Source: Rattus norvegicus
Lineage: Eukaryota > Chordata > Mammalia > Rodentia > Muridae
Assembly (NCBI RefSeq): GCF_036323735.1
Contig: NC_086031.1
Span: 48,679,725 to 48,743,724, forward strand
DNA: 64,000 nucleotides
Reading direction: 5' to 3'
The translations under genes and the position numbers were made by a program. The stretch's first letter is position 1. Each line of letters opens with the position of its first letter. Below the pieces are notes generated by a model, which saw only the letters and a program-made list of their open reading frames with translations, did no database searches and had not been told where the DNA came from. Shown in pieces: positions 11,241-23,365 of this stretch.

Positions 11241-11347
11241 CCCGGCTAGGCGGTGGTGGCACAGCCTTTTAATCCAGCACTTGGGGGGCAGAAGCAGGTA
11301 GATCTCTATGAGTATGAGGCCAGCCTGGTCTACAGAGCAAGTTCCGT
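11241..11347 (+). mobile_element. B1 SINE
   Basis: CGGTGGTGGCACAGCCTTTT, AGCAGGTAGATCTCTATG and GAGGCCAGCCTGGTCTACAG are B1 landmarks. A (GTGC)n run at about 11347-11376 replaces its tail. Confidence 0.85.
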
Positions 11348-11377
11348 GTGCGTGTGCGTGCGTGCGTGTGTGTGGTG

Positions 11378-11525
11378 GTCTCTTGTTATATTGAAGCACC
11401 ACGACTAAGGACAACTTACAAAAGAAAGCGTTTAGTTGAGGGTCTTGGGGGTTTGCTTACAGTTCCAGAGGGTCAATACCTGACCATCATGGTGGGGTGT
11501 GAGGTGGCAGGCAGGCAGCTATGAG
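11378..11525 (-). mobile_element. Fragment of the 329-823 LTR family, reverse
   Basis: GAAGCACCACGACTAAGG, GCTTACAGTTCCAGAGG and ATCATGGTGGGG parallel the copy at 49810-50166. Confidence 0.55.
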
Positions 11526-11790
11526 CCTCATAGGTTTGGCCACCGTCTTTCTTTACATACCTGTAATCCAGGATTATGTAAGAATGTATCAGAGGAGTTG
11601 TGCCAGGGCTGACACCAGGCGGGGTTCAGCGACTCGGCTAGCACAGAGCACATCTGTGGACCACTGCTGTTCCCTGCTGCCATCTCCTTCCACAGACAGA
11701 GAGCAAGCGTTTCCTCTCCAGCCCCACCTGGCACCACTGCCTCTCTGGTTAGACAATCACTCAACGTGGGCCAGATACTTTGCCAGTAGT
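11526..11790. other. Unassigned DNA
   Basis: Open on the + strand from 11521 to 11844, but the frame ends inside a reverse B1 and has no recognisable domain, so not called as a gene. Confidence 0.4.
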
Positions 11791-11846
11791 ATTTTATTTG
11801 AGACGGGGTCTTTTGTAGCTCAAGCTGACCTTGAACTCACATAACC
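11791..11846 (-). mobile_element. B1 fragment, reverse
   Basis: TTTGAGACGGGGTC and GACCTTGAACTCAC; truncated. Confidence 0.6.
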
Positions 11847-11867
11847 TTCTTTTTCTTTATTTATTTT

Positions 11868-12015
11868 GGTTTTTCCTCAAGAAAAACTTTCACTGTGCAG
11901 CACTGGCTGTCCTGAAACTCACCATGCAGACCAGGTTGGCCTCGAACTCACAGAGATCTGTTTGCCTCTGTCTCCTGGGTGCTGGGATTAAAGGCTTGCA
12001 CCACCACACTGTCCT
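11868..12015 (-). mobile_element. B1 SINE, reverse
   Basis: GACCAGGTTGGCCTCGAACT, TGCTGGGATTAAAGGC and CACCACCACACTG are the B1 complement. Fairly well preserved. Confidence 0.85.
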
Positions 12016-12019
12016 TCTG

Positions 12020-12295
12020 GTATTTGGACAGTTTTAGCATTGTGTGTGGTTGTGCGTGTGCCATAGTGTCAGAGGACAATTTTTAGGATTTTGTCCTATT
12101 CTGGGGGTCCTTGGGGTTCAAACTTATCATTAGGCTTTTGATGGTAAGCAGCCTCCATGGTCCCAATCTTGAATTTCTGATTGGCTTGACTTTACCTTAG
12201 TTAAGTCTGAGCTGACCATCAAACAAAGCCCGTGCCATGCCGAAAGCCTGTATTTGGTACCACAGGGCACATCTTGTGGTGAACTTGGCATGTGG
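12020..12295. other. Unassigned DNA with a possible B3 trace
   Basis: 12045-12140 vaguely resembles a reverse B3 body. Nothing else is recognised. Confidence 0.3.
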
Positions 12296-12436
12296 CTGAA
12301 GAAGTTAGGAGCCTGCATACTCAGCTCAGAGAAGGTGGGACCCCAGGATCTCCTCAGTCACTCCACTCCACCCCCTGCTGATGATTGACATCTGTCCTAT
12401 TGGCGCCTGTGTTGTGTCTGCCTGTGGTGTGGTCAC
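12296..12436 (+). repeat. Local direct duplication, copy 1
   Basis: Matches 13238-13378 almost base for base over about 141 bp at a constant offset of 942 (for example CTCAGCTCAGAGAAGGTGG and CCCCCTGCTGATGATTGACA). Not recognised as a known transposon. Confidence 0.85.
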
Positions 12437-12690
12437 GTGTGTCTCCTCACTGGAGTGGGCGCTGCCTGAGGTTAGACACCATCTCGTCATTGTTGTATGT
12501 CAGGTGGTGAATGCAGTTTCGGCGTAGGGAGCACTCTCAAGGCGTTTGCCAAGTGAATTAGTGATGGAATAAATAAGGGAAATAAATGACTAGTTCTGAA
12601 GTCGACTTTGAGCAAATCCAGGCCTCTTTTTCACACCGCCCTGTTTACAAACCGTGATGCTCCCTTTGTGTGTCCACAGACCCTCCAGAG
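12437..12690. other. Unassigned DNA
   Basis: No gene; AT-richer end with AATAAAT motifs near 12570. Confidence 0.3.
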
Positions 12691-12774
12691 GCTGCACTGT
12701 AGTATATCTCAGTGGTGGAGTTCTTGAGTAGCAAGCATGAGGCCCTGGATTCAGTTCCCAGCACTGAGAAATAC
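12691..12774 (+). mobile_element. Diverged ID-type SINE
   Basis: AGTATATCTCAGTGGTGGAG, GAGGCCCTGGATTCAGTTCC and CAGCACTGAG follow the ID/tRNA-Ala body. Confidence 0.7.
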
Positions 12775-13237
12775 AGTTAAAAATTTCCAGTAAGCGCTCC
12801 AGCAGGGCTGGTGGAGCAGGCCAGCAGCAGCACCTGCAGAGTGTTCTCTTGGAGCACCTGCCCCCTTGGAGCACGAAGAGGAGCTGGCAGGCTGGTGATG
12901 GATGTGGGCATGGCATGAAAAATCGAGGCCATGGGCTGAGCTCTCCCTGCCAGGCTGCTCGAGGGCTGCAGAATGGTGCAGGGCGGCCATGGGGGAATGT
13001 TATCGATGGCCTGCCACGACATTTGGGGGAATTAGCTTACCCTCACATGTAATTATGAAGCACAGAATTATACAAAGGGACAGAACCGGATGGGAGAAAG
13101 AAGAAATGGTTTGTACCCAGCAGTGACGGTAAGTGAGCCAGGGAGAAAGGCCAAGCCATCTACCTCTTCCAGGTGCTTCCTGATCTGCAGTTGGCGAGGC
13201 TAGCAGATGGCTTTGGGGGGTGGGGGAGGCAGAACCT
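12775..13237. other. Unassigned DNA between the duplication copies
   Basis: Open frames exist on both strands in this GC-rich piece but none has domain features or flanking splice signals. Confidence 0.35.
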
Positions 13238-13378
13238 CTGAAGGACTTAGGAGCTCGCATGCTCAGCTCAGAGAAGGTGGTTCCCCAGGATCTCCTCAGC
13301 CACTCAGCTCCACCCCCTGCTGATGATTGACATTTGTCTTACTGGCACCTGTGGTGTGACTGCCTGTGGTGGGGTCAC
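13238..13378 (+). repeat. Local direct duplication, copy 2
   Basis: Second copy of the 12296-12436 unit, with scattered substitutions and no large indel. Confidence 0.85.
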
Positions 13379-13484
13379 TGCCCTAAGCCTTAGAGGGGTT
13401 TGGAACAGAAAACCCATAGGGCTTGGGTGGCCCCCAAGGATCCTCCCCCTTAGATTTCTTCTGGTCACCATCTCTGTACTCAGC

Positions 13485-13545
13485 TTTAGTGTCTGTCACA
13501 GTGCTTGGCAAGTGGGTATTTATTGAATGAATGCCAATAAACATA
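13485..13545 (+). repeat. Ancient L2/MIR-type 3' end
   Basis: CAGTGCTTGGCAAGTGGGTA followed by TTATTGAATGAATGC matches the terminal sequence shared by L2 and MIR. Confidence 0.5.
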
Positions 13546-13585
13546 TGAATTATAGGGTCCATGAGGACAAGGGTGCTTTGTTATG

Positions 13586-13695
13586 TTTTGAGACGGAGTC
13601 TTGCTATGTAGGACAGGCTGGCTTTGAACTTGGGATTGTCCTGCCTCAGCTGTCCAAATACTGGAATTACAGGCATGCACCACTACGCCTGGTGG
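13586..13695 (-). mobile_element. B1 SINE, reverse
   Basis: TTTTGAGACGGAGTCTTGCT, GGACAGGCTGGCTTTGAACT and ATTACAGGCATGCACCAC. Confidence 0.85.
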
Positions 13696-13724
13696 GGAGT
13701 TTTGTGCCCTTTTTAATTGCTCTC

Positions 13725-13800
13725 TCTGTCCTCAGCATGTAGAACAGCGTCAGACGTAGCACACGCTCAGTGAGCATTTGCTGATTGACTAAATGAGTGC
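13725..13800 (+). repeat. Ancient L2-type fragment
   Basis: CACACGCTCAGTGAGCATTT and GATTGACTAAATGAGTG match the L2 3' end pattern. Confidence 0.4.
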
Positions 13801-15214
13801 AAAGAGAATGGTTGCAGAAGTGTGAGACTGGCAGGGAAAGCCAGAATGCTCAATGGCAGGGGTGACGGGCTGAGGGAAGGGAGGCTGGGACAGAATTCTG
13901 CCCCTTGCAAGCATGGCTCTATGCCCATACAGTCCTTGGCAGTAGCCTCAGGACCAGCTCTTCTGTCTTTTGGGGTGATGGTTCTCAAAATGCAGCCCAT
14001 AGAGTCCCAGCTCAGGCTCCTCTGGGAAGACTAAACTCAACCCTTCTTTAATTGAATCTGGAATCGAGCCTGGGAATATGCATTTTAAGGAAAATTCCAG
14101 AAGTTTTTGTTTGTTTGTTTGTTTGTTTGTTTGTTTGTTTGTTTTTGACGACTCTTAAATCTAGGAGCCAGTGAGGTATGTCTGCCTGGAGAGGGATTTC
14201 TTGCCATTCTCTGGTATTCTGGACTAGTTGTAGCCTCTGCCTACTGGGCAGATGCTTTGCCACTGTCCTGGTGAGGTAGGGGTATCGTTGTTCCTTCACA
14301 TTTGAGGAAAAGGAGGCTGACTCAAAGGAGGCTGATGCGCTAGTGACATTGTCTCAGGTCACAGCAGTGACCCAGTAGCAGGGTCAGGGTGAACAACCGG
14401 GCTTTTTCTGATGTGGCTTCTGCATTCCTAGACTGATCTCTTTCACAGAACGCTCGGCCTGCTTCAGCCTCTTGTCTGGACCCCGCTGGAGGAGGACTGT
14501 CATTTCCACTGCAGTGACCTTGTGCTCTGGCCTGTTTTGATGGACACATGGGAGGTGGAGGGCAGCCCCTCTCTGCAGACAGGCGTCAGTCTGTTTTCAC
14601 TGAAGACCTACATGCTAGGCCCAGGGCCGAGGGAGTCTGTGGGTTGGGGGTAAGGTCCTATAGGAAGCAGCCCTGACCCTATCGACCAGACTGTCTGTCC
14701 CTCACCCCGCCTTCCATGTCAGCAGCTGTCACCTGCTCGGCAGATGGGCCGACTGGCAGTATCCCTCCCTGGGCTGCTCTCAGATTGGCTCTGTTGTACC
14801 CTGGCTGCCCCTGAGCTACAGCCATCTGTGCCTGAGAGAGACTAAACATCACAGAAGGGCAGACAGGGCCCTCGCAGCCCTTCTAGCTTGTGGGGAGGGA
14901 GTTTGGGACCTCTTAGTACATAGACCTCTGGTACTCAGTCCAGGCACATAGCTGGGTCTGTTAAGCCTCTCTGAGGTGGAAATGCCACTAACTACACTTA
15001 TCTAGCTAAGCGGTGCTGGCCCAGCCTTGCCTCTAAGCCACCTCTTTCTGTGGCTTTCTGTCTGTCAGCTAAGTGACCCTGGTGTCTCTCCACTGCAGCC
15101 AGAATCCCTGGAAACCTTTCTCTGAGGGAGTGCTAAGTCAGTTCCTGATTTAATCCAACCATTCTTCTGGTTTTATTTTCATAAGCGATTCAGTTTAGAG
15201 CCTTTGTTTCATTG
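13801..15214. other. Unassigned DNA with one simple repeat
   Basis: No gene supported. A (GTTT)n tract lies at 14104-14146. The rest is mixed-composition DNA. Confidence 0.35.
14104..14146. repeat. (GTTT)n microsatellite
   Basis: About nine GTTT units. Confidence 0.9.
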
Positions 15215-15322
15215 TTGTATTTATGAGATAGAATCTTACTATATAACCCAGGCTAGCTTTGAACTCATGATTCTTTTGCCTTAACTGGCCAGGAACTGGG
15301 ATTACAGGCCCATGTTTGGTTG
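15215..15322 (-). mobile_element. B1-type SINE, reverse
   Basis: ATGAGATAGAATCTTACTAT, CCCAGGCTAGCTTTGAACTC and GGGATTACAGG; diverged. Confidence 0.7.
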
Positions 15323-17133
15323 CCTGGCTGTTGTTGCCTTTCTAATAGGAAATGCAAAACCTTGCATTTTCTGACTGTAAGACTTAAAGACCAGAAGAAA
15401 ATGAACCCAGGCAAGCTTGCAGGAGGGAGCAGGGTCCTTGTATAAGCACTCCCTTCCCCAAACCCTGCAGCTTACAGTGTATTTGGTATTGCCAAAGAGG
15501 GCACTGCTCCCACTGCAAAGGTTCATTAAGAGAAAGAGAGAGTGATTGATCTTTGGTGAGCCCAGCCATATCCCAGCCTCTCTGTGGAGGAACCTGAAGC
15601 CCCAGCCCCAGGGACCGGGAAGCTCAGAAGTGCTCTAATTCAACAGACATTTATGTTCCATCTGTGCCTGGCTTTTAGGAAGGGAAAATCAGCTCCTTTA
15701 CATTCCTCTGACCAGGAGCAGGGTCCAGGGGCTCTTCACGGCCAGGCTGGTGTCCCCGATGGTAAGGAGTTGGCATAGTCCCAGGCAATCTGGCCACCCC
15801 CTTTGGAGAGCATTTGGCTTCACATTTCCCTAGAAAATGAGGACTTTTAGGATAAAAACTAACATCAACAACCAACCAACAAAAAAAAAAAAAAAAAGAC
15901 TACTGCATTGCAGTGCGGCTGAAATGCAGGCTGCCCAGCAGAGCACAGGGACTCTCCAGGCACACGGGCTGCTGCCTCCTCGCCCCCTCAGGCAGCCGCT
16001 GTCACAGCCCTGAAGCCTAGAGTTGGGGGAGGGGGCTCCGGGAACTCTGGACAGCCCAGGCAGAACTCAGGAGGTAAACAGTAGAGACCTAGATAGGGAT
16101 GATATGGCAGAGGGGCAGAGGAGGGGGAAGGTGGGGAGGACAGCAGATGGGTCCGAGCTGGGAGGCAGCTCTGTGTGTCTTATACTCAGGGAACCTTCAG
16201 TTAAGACCTATGCATGCCCATTGAGGGCCCACTTAAGAGTGAGACACCCTCCTAATTCTCTCTGCGGTCTCTCAAAATAAAAAGTGGGAGGATGCCTTTT
16301 CCATCCACCCACTTAGAGTATCCCAGCTTAGAGATTCAAACGCATGGACCATAGGGGCTGAAAGGGAGCTAAGAGATCATCTTCTCTTCCCTTTATCTTC
16401 AGGAGAAGGACGCAGCTTAGCCAAGGTTGCTCAGCTGGGACAGAGCTTGTTGTAGAGCCCAGGGGCAAGGCAAGAAGGGATGGGAGCTTGCTGAGGGAAA
16501 CCCAGCCAGAGGGCTCTCAACGGGGGCCAGTGGCTTCCTCCTGACTCACTAATGAAGTCATCCAGAAGCTGCTGTTCAAGGCAGCCAAGGAGGTGATAAC
16601 AGGATTTGTGTGGTGTGTCCCCTTCCTCCTCCATGAGCATACACATGTGTGTACATATATGTATGTATGGGAGTAGGGATGTATACATGTGACTATGAAT
16701 GTGTGTACACACAGGTACATATGTGTGTGTGCATACACAAGCACGAGTGCATACACGTGCAGACGTGTACACATGGTTAAGTGTTCCAGAGCTCACTTCC
16801 TCCCTGTGACACTGTGTTCTAGCACCACTGATGATACCGGCCAGGTGCTGGGAAACATCTCAGTCATCCAAGGGCTTCTGCAGCCCCTCCTTGACCCTTC
16901 ACCCCTCTGGAAAAGTCCAGGCTCTGTCCCAGGCTTGGACTTTCAGCTTCCTTCAGTTGGGATCCCAGGTATGCACTGGGTATCAGGTGAGTGAGTGGTG
17001 TAGGTGTGGGCAGGACATACTCGGAGCCCTTTGCCCTCAGGGTTGTACAAGGGCACAAGGTGCCCAGACGCTTGCTTCTTTCTTCTCTTGCTGCCTGACC
17101 TCCAGCCACAAGCTAGTACCTTGGGAGTTACTT
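15323..17133. other. Unassigned DNA with old repeat traces
   Basis: No gene. An A-run lies at 15880-15898. 16355-16450 resembles a reverse MIR (CTCAGCTGGGACAGAGC). 16636-16775 is alternating purine-pyrimidine ACATATGTGT-type DNA. Confidence 0.35.
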
Positions 17134-17325
17134 CTAAAAAAAGTTTTTATTATTTAAATCGTGTTTATGTACTTGTGTCTGTGTGTGTAAGGGTGTCCAT
17201 GGGGGTCAGATCCCTCTAGGTTAGGTCTAGAGTTAGAGCAGCTCCCAGCTGCCTGACGTGGGTGCTGGGAATCTAACTCCAGTCCTCTGAGAGAGCTGTC
17301 CCTGCTCTGACCCACCTCTCCACCA
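17134..17325 (-). mobile_element. B3-type SINE, reverse
   Basis: TGGGTGCTGGGAATCTAACT, AGTCCTCTGAGAGAGC and ACCCACCTCTCCACC are the complement of the B3 head and body. Confidence 0.7.
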
Positions 17326-17399
17326 AAAGGACTCTTGATGCTGCTTCTCTCTCCTCACAGTTAATCCAACCCCAAAGTCTGGTCTAGCTATTAGCACAG

Positions 17400-17622
17400 G
17401 CTAACCTTCCTAATGGCTGCAACCCCTTAATACAATTCCTCAAGTTGTGAGGACCCCCCAACCCTAAAATTATGTTCGTCGCTACTTCATAACTGCGATT
17501 TTGCTACTGTTGTGCATCGATTGTAATCTAAACACCTGGTATGCAAATGGTTTCAGGCGTCCCTTGTGAAAGGGGTTGGTCGACCATCACAGGGATTGAG
17601 ACCCACAGATTGAGAACAACCG
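17400..17622 (-). mobile_element. URR1-type hAT-Charlie DNA transposon, reverse
   Basis: AACCCCTTAATACAATTCCTC, CTACTTCATAACTGCGATTT and TGTGAAAGGGGTTGG follow the complement of the rodent non-autonomous Charlie element. The right end GAGAACAACCGC is a damaged terminal repeat. Confidence 0.8.
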
Positions 17623-17826
17623 CATTACCATCTCTCCTGCATCATGCACAATCTAAATAATCTGCCCACAGTGCACGTTCTTCCTCACTGTACTCTTACT
17701 ATCTGTCCAGCCTCCAAGTCAGATCAAGCCCTCCTTCCTCCAGGAAGCCACCCTGGTTTCCCTTTGTTGCACAGCGCTGTTCCATTTTTTTTTTTTTATA
17801 CCACCGGTTGCATCACAGATATGAGG

Positions 17827-17829
<3 letters not shown>

Positions 17830-17862
<33 letters not shown>
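17830..17862. repeat. (GT)n microsatellite
   Basis: About 16 GT units, with a poly-T at 17788-17799 just upstream. Confidence 0.9.
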
Positions 17863-17864
<2 letters not shown>

Positions 17865-18189
17865 TGAGTGGTTGGTGTCCCCTCTGCAAGCACGCCAAGG
17901 GCTCCCTGAGGACACGGCCTTGTTTGCTTCTGCTTACCGCTGACTCCTCAGCCAAGCCTTAAGTGTAAGCTGCCGAGTGGGTGGGGAACTGGCAGGTAAG
18001 TAGAGGCAGGCTTCGTGAACAGAGGCAGGTGGGATGCGTGGCTGAGAGTTCAGCTGTAGGAACTGGCCTGAACGCAGAGTGCGGTGGCTCTGTTCCCAGC
18101 ACCACAGGAAGCTGGTTCATCGGTGGGGGTATGCAGACAGCAGAAAGGCCATGGAGAATGTGTTTCCTTGGGTCATGTGACTGAAAATA

Positions 18190-18430
18190 TTAGACCTTGG
18201 GAGCAATTAGTTAAGTTAATTGGCTCATCTATTTAAGCAGCAGCTAAAGCAACGGGGCCTGAAGACCATTTTGGGAAAGACACTCAATTATTTGCACCAA
18301 TGTCACCCTAATTTCCCAGTAAGCTCGGCTGTGCCTGGGCAAGGGAAGAGGCTTGAACACTCAATTAATTTCCCCATTTGGAGGCTGGAGTGGGAGGAGG
18401 CTGGCAAAAAGCAGGCTGTTAATGCCTGGA
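18190..18430. promoter_or_regulatory. Candidate enhancer with homeodomain-type motifs
   Basis: A short block with CAATTAG (18204), TTAATTGG (18216), TCAATTATTT (18284) and TCAATTAATT (18361) within about 170 bp and no transposon signature. Clustered TAATT cores are typical of homeodomain-bound enhancers. Conservation cannot be judged from one genome. Confidence 0.3.
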
Positions 18431-20254
18431 AGCCCCAGTGGTCATCTTACTGAAGGGCACTGACCCTTCTGACACAGGCTGAGATGTGACCCAAAGACAG
18501 ACCGATTTAGTCAAGGTCACCCAGCAAGTCAGAGCCGGTGACACACCAGATCCCGGGTCCCTGCCTCCCAGCCGAGGACCTCCACTTCACTGCCAGGTAT
18601 CACCATGGTGACAGAAGGCTGCAGCATGGCTCACCTAGGGTAATGTCCAGAAATGAGGCCACACCTCTGTTCTGGATTCTGAGCCCGTTTCATCCAGTGC
18701 TTATTTGAAGTGGGGTTGGACATATATTAATTCCCTCTTCCTAGACTATGAGGAAAGAGGCGTTCATGCTTCCAGTTGTTCTCAGATACAAGGTCAGCAT
18801 CAGTCAAAGATGATGAGGGGGTAACTGCAGAGACCCACAACCCACCAGCAGAGCCTCTGGAGACCAGTGAGGGACAGAGCAGAGGAAGTTCATGAAGCCT
18901 GGGTGTGGAGGGCAGGAGTAAGAAGCTCTGACTCAATCAGGAAGCTGAGCAGGGGAGAGGGCAGGGCGGAGACTGGGGGCAGTGCTGGGGCCAGAGGACT
19001 GAGTGCTGAGTGACCAGGTGGGGCCATGGGAGAGGGGCCATGGGAGAGGGGCCTTCGTCGTCAGAAAGTAGCACATTGGCTGGATGCTTCTGGGAAGAGG
19101 GGTGTTAGCGGTTTTTGTTTGTTTTTTTTTTCCTCAGTTACATTTAGAATGATGCCATTGAGACAGTAAGCCATACTATTATATGCAAAAAGACAAGGAC
19201 ATTCTGCCCTGGGAAGGGGCATGTTTCCATGGATTGTCAGGTAAGGGCTTGCACTGATGGCTCAGGAATCAAAACTCAAAGGGGCGGTGGGAAAGAGAAT
19301 TAGTCAGCACCGGAGCCCAAAGATCCAGGATAGAATCCAGTTACGGGCATGGGTTTTCCCTCTAGAATGACTTTCAAAGGCACGTCTCCTGTCCAGAGCT
19401 TCTTCTGAACCCCACATCTGCATACATACGTGACGTACGTGCCTGCAGGGTGTTGATCCCTGAATGTAGTCCAGGATTCCAAACTGGACATGTCCCAGAT
19501 CAAACTCAACTCCAGTCTCCCTGCACTCTGGTGACAGACTCCACCATTGCCTCAGTGATGCACTCCAGTGTCCCAGAAGTTGCCCCAGATGCCTGTCTCT
19601 CTCCCTTGCTTTCTGATGCAGCTTCTCAGTCAGCAGGGAGCCTTCTAGCCACACCAGCCCCCTCTTGGCTTTCTACTCAAAGGGCCCTGCCATGGGCCAC
19701 CTGTCTTGCCTTTCCCGTAAGCATATCTGCAGTACTGGCTCTGCTCTGTCTGGGTCTCTCTGGCTGCCAGTCTAGCCCTGATATAAGCTTTCTACTGTGC
19801 CTCATTGCTCACGGCCTGACCTCGAAGGCCCTTTGAATTCAGGCCCCTGATACTCGAGTCCCATTCTGCTCCTTCTGACCCTGTTTATTCCTACAGTGTG
19901 CATGAGGCTGGGAGTCCCTGTCTTTTCAGCAGGATCAGAGCGGAAGATGAGCTCTGGGTGCCAGTTAGAGTCTGTCTGCCTTGGGAGTTTTCTCTGAGGG
20001 TCAGGCTTTCTGCTTCCAAGGACACACCCTCACCCGGTGGGTTTGCCCTTCCCTGAGCTCTTGTGCCTTTCTCTGCTAGTAAGGAAAGTGACCTCCAGCA
20101 GGTCTTCCCAGGCCTAGGAGAGTGTGTGGTACATAGTGCCTCCTCAGGAAGCTTATCCAAAGAATGTGGGACAGAAAGTTCCAGGCTGCATTCTTTTTCT
20201 CTGCAGGAAAAACCCAACTGTACTAGATGGGATCATACAGACTGTGTGTTCTGA

Positions 20255-20269
20255 CCAGTAGATGGCGAT
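20255..20269 (+). promoter_or_regulatory. CTCF-like core motif
   Basis: CCAGTAGATGGCGAT fits the CTCF core CCASYAGRKGGC over all twelve positions. It is not inside a recognisable B2, where many rodent CTCF sites lie. Confidence 0.45.
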
Positions 20270-23200
20270 AGAGGTCACTGCGTGAGCAAGCCCACCCCTA
20301 ACCCCTTTCAGGTGGGCAGGCTTACCTGGAGGGTGGTACCCTCGATGAGGTACCTCCCTCCCACAACTGTGAGAGGCTGTCATCTTGGCTTCTTAAATTC
20401 TCTGGAGAGAGGCTCAGGGTACAGCTCCAGTTTCCTTTCCCTCTTCAAGGCCCCTCTGCCAGACACGGATTCTTCATAGGTGGCCTGGGAATTGCTACTC
20501 ATGTCTAGGAAAAAGCTCTCCTTGGGGGGACATGGAGATGCTGTCTTTGAGTACAGCTGGCACTGGAGCTATGACTGGAAAGAGATTAAAACTGGCAGTA
20601 TGGTCTTGGACTGTCCCTTCCCTCCCCAGGAGGTGGGTGGCTGTCAGAACCCACAGATCGGGCCTTGAATTCCTCAGGCCCTGGCTCTGGAGACTGGAGC
20701 AAGGCAAACCCTTGGCCTTTTCCTATTCTCAGCTGTGAAGCCTGGTGCTTCTGGATCTGGGGGGGCTCCTGCCTCAGTGACTAGGATGGGTGGAGGGAGG
20801 GACAACATGTCATCACTGGCGACAGTCACGGTGGCATCTGCAGGAGCTGACACTCTTTGCAGAAATCTTAATTTCTGTGTCTTTGGAAGGGAAGGACTGG
20901 AAATATTGTTTTGTCTGGATGGGCAGGAAGCCGGGAGCAGACCTGGTCACTTGCTGCGACCTCTCCCCTCATCCCTCTCCCCTTCCTCAGGGGAGACTCA
21001 GGAGCGCTAACTTCCAGCAGGGTTCCCTCTGCACTGTTCGAGCAGCAGTCTCACTACTTTGCAGGTACCAGCTGTGGTGTGCTCCTGCAGGAGGAGCCTC
21101 CAGCGCAGGCAGCACTGACAGGAAGGAGGACATCTGGGTGGCGACAGGCAGAATGCAGAGTGGGTTTCAGGGTACCCTTGTGTGGATGATCCCACCACCC
21201 TCCGTATTCCATCCAGGGGCTCTGGAAACAAAAGGCCGGGCTGTGCTGCTTAGACACAAACAATCTGCAGCTCCCTGTCTATGTGGGAGGGGCTTAGAGC
21301 TGCCTCTCATTGGACTGGAAGGGGAAAGACACTTTGCTCACTCATAGATAGTATGTGGACTTATTGAAAGTGACCTTACCCTAGCCATGGAGGAAGCAAG
21401 AACCTCTTACCCCTTCCCTGGCCACTCCTGGGTTGGCCAAGGCATGTGATCATGTTTTAGGGCTGGGTTGGTTTGAGTTAGCACCTGAGGCTGCCTCGGG
21501 GAGAACAATGGGTCACAGCCTTGCTGGGGTGAAGCCAGGTGGAGAGGGGGAGAACTGGTCCCAGCTGCAGTCCACTTTCCCCAGGAAGTCTAGAGCAGAA
21601 GTCAGGGCTCAAGAGCCACCAAGTGAGGTGTTATGGGGACTGGGGGGATGGTAGGTAAGGAGTTCGTCGTTGTGAGTGACCACCTATACAGCTTTGTCTG
21701 AATTCCCTCCCACTTACCATCCCTCAATCCTTTGGCTAACAACTCTGTTTTATAGTTAAATTCCTACGCTGCTGATGAGAAAGATGCTTGAGTGGTTTCA
21801 CTGTCAAGTCCCAACCTGGATGTGTGGCAGTCTTGACATTGGATACTCAGCCTTGAGGCTACACTTGCTGAGGGTTTTCTGTGCCCAGAGGCTAGACTCA
21901 ACAGGAAGGCCTCCTGTGGAGATGACAGTTAGAATTTAGGGTATGGGAACCAGAAAGGACAAGGGGAGGGGCAGGGAACCGAGGCTATCGGTGCTGGGGG
22001 TAGGGCTGGTATGAGATTGTGAGGGGATAGAGGACAGTGCCCTGCTCTAAGAGAACAGCAAACGCAAAGGTCCTGAACAGGGCAGAGCCTGGCCCTTTCA
22101 GGTCCTGCTGGGCAGGGAAGACATCTGAGAACAGGGATGTGGGCCAGGGTAGAACCAGCTGAAACTGGAGAGTGGGAAAAAGTTAGCCAAAGGATTGAGG
22201 GAAACTCTGGTACAGGATGCTTGCTTGAAGACAAAGGACAATTGGATGGGAGGAGCCACAAGGAGGAGGGGGGAGGTATAGAGAAGTAATCAGCCCACAG
22301 GGACTAGGGAAAATCAGCATCGAGAATCACAAGGCCCACGGCTGGGCCACTATGACTCCTTGGCTCAATCACCCACATTTTAGGGGACTTCTGGTCCTTC
22401 ATTCCATAACAAAATATCCCTGTCTTGCCCCGAAGCTTCCAGTGATGGTCTACATGGATTAAGAGTTCAAAGCTGTAAGGTTCATTGTTACCACCCCTGC
22501 CAGGGAAGGGAGCCAACTATAGATGCCTTTCTCAGAGGACCTGCCCCATCTGCATAGGTGCCTCTGGATCCTGTCCTGGCTGCATATGTGCCACCAATAG
22601 TCCACTGTCCCTCCACCCCAGGAAGGGACAAGCGCATGGAAGCAGTCTGTAAACTAAACAGGCATTTCTAAAGTGTGTGGACATAGCTTTACAGATGGAC
22701 TCCATCTCTGCTGTAGACCCCACTGCATGGGGGCAGTTTTGAGGAAGGCTCAAGGCCTCTTTCCATCCATTGACAATTTACCCATTCCCATCCTGAAGGC
22801 ACGGGGTCTCCTAATGCAGGATGCTGTTGGGCACTCTTAGCTACAGGAAATCCTGTAGTCTAACCTGAGTGCAACCTACTGAGCCTCCTTCAATGGGGGA
22901 CTCCAAAGAGGGGTGGTGCTACCCCCCAAGGAGGAGCAGGCCCTTTACACTTCTTCAGCCTGCCCACTTACATGGAGCAGTTCTCAGCTCTGTGGGTGGC
23001 ATGGGCAGGCATGGGTACGGGAAGACTCCTAGTACTCCTTAGAGTCTGACCTTGAGCTCTTGACCCTCAGGCCACCCTTTCTGGAGAATAGACGCCTGGG
23101 AACAGCCTTCCCAGCAGCCATGGGCAGCCCCTGTCAGGTGTCCAGAAACATGCTCCTGTTCAGGCATGCTGCATGAAATCAGCTCTTCTGTAGCTGAGGG

Positions 23201-23365
23201 CCCTTCAGCAAGCAGCGGCCATTCTAAAAGGAGCCACTAGCCCCTCCCGAGAGCAGCAGTGTTGTGGGAGCATTGCAGCTGGTGGGGATCGACCGAGAGG
23301 GGAGGAAGAATGGGTTGATGGTAGATTGGTAATTTCCGGTCTCCCCAGGTATGCCCATGGAAAAC

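Noticed and set aside
20735..21347. Overlapping + strand frames up to 185 codons
   Set aside because: No recognisable family and no splice or promoter context; two frames overlap equally well.
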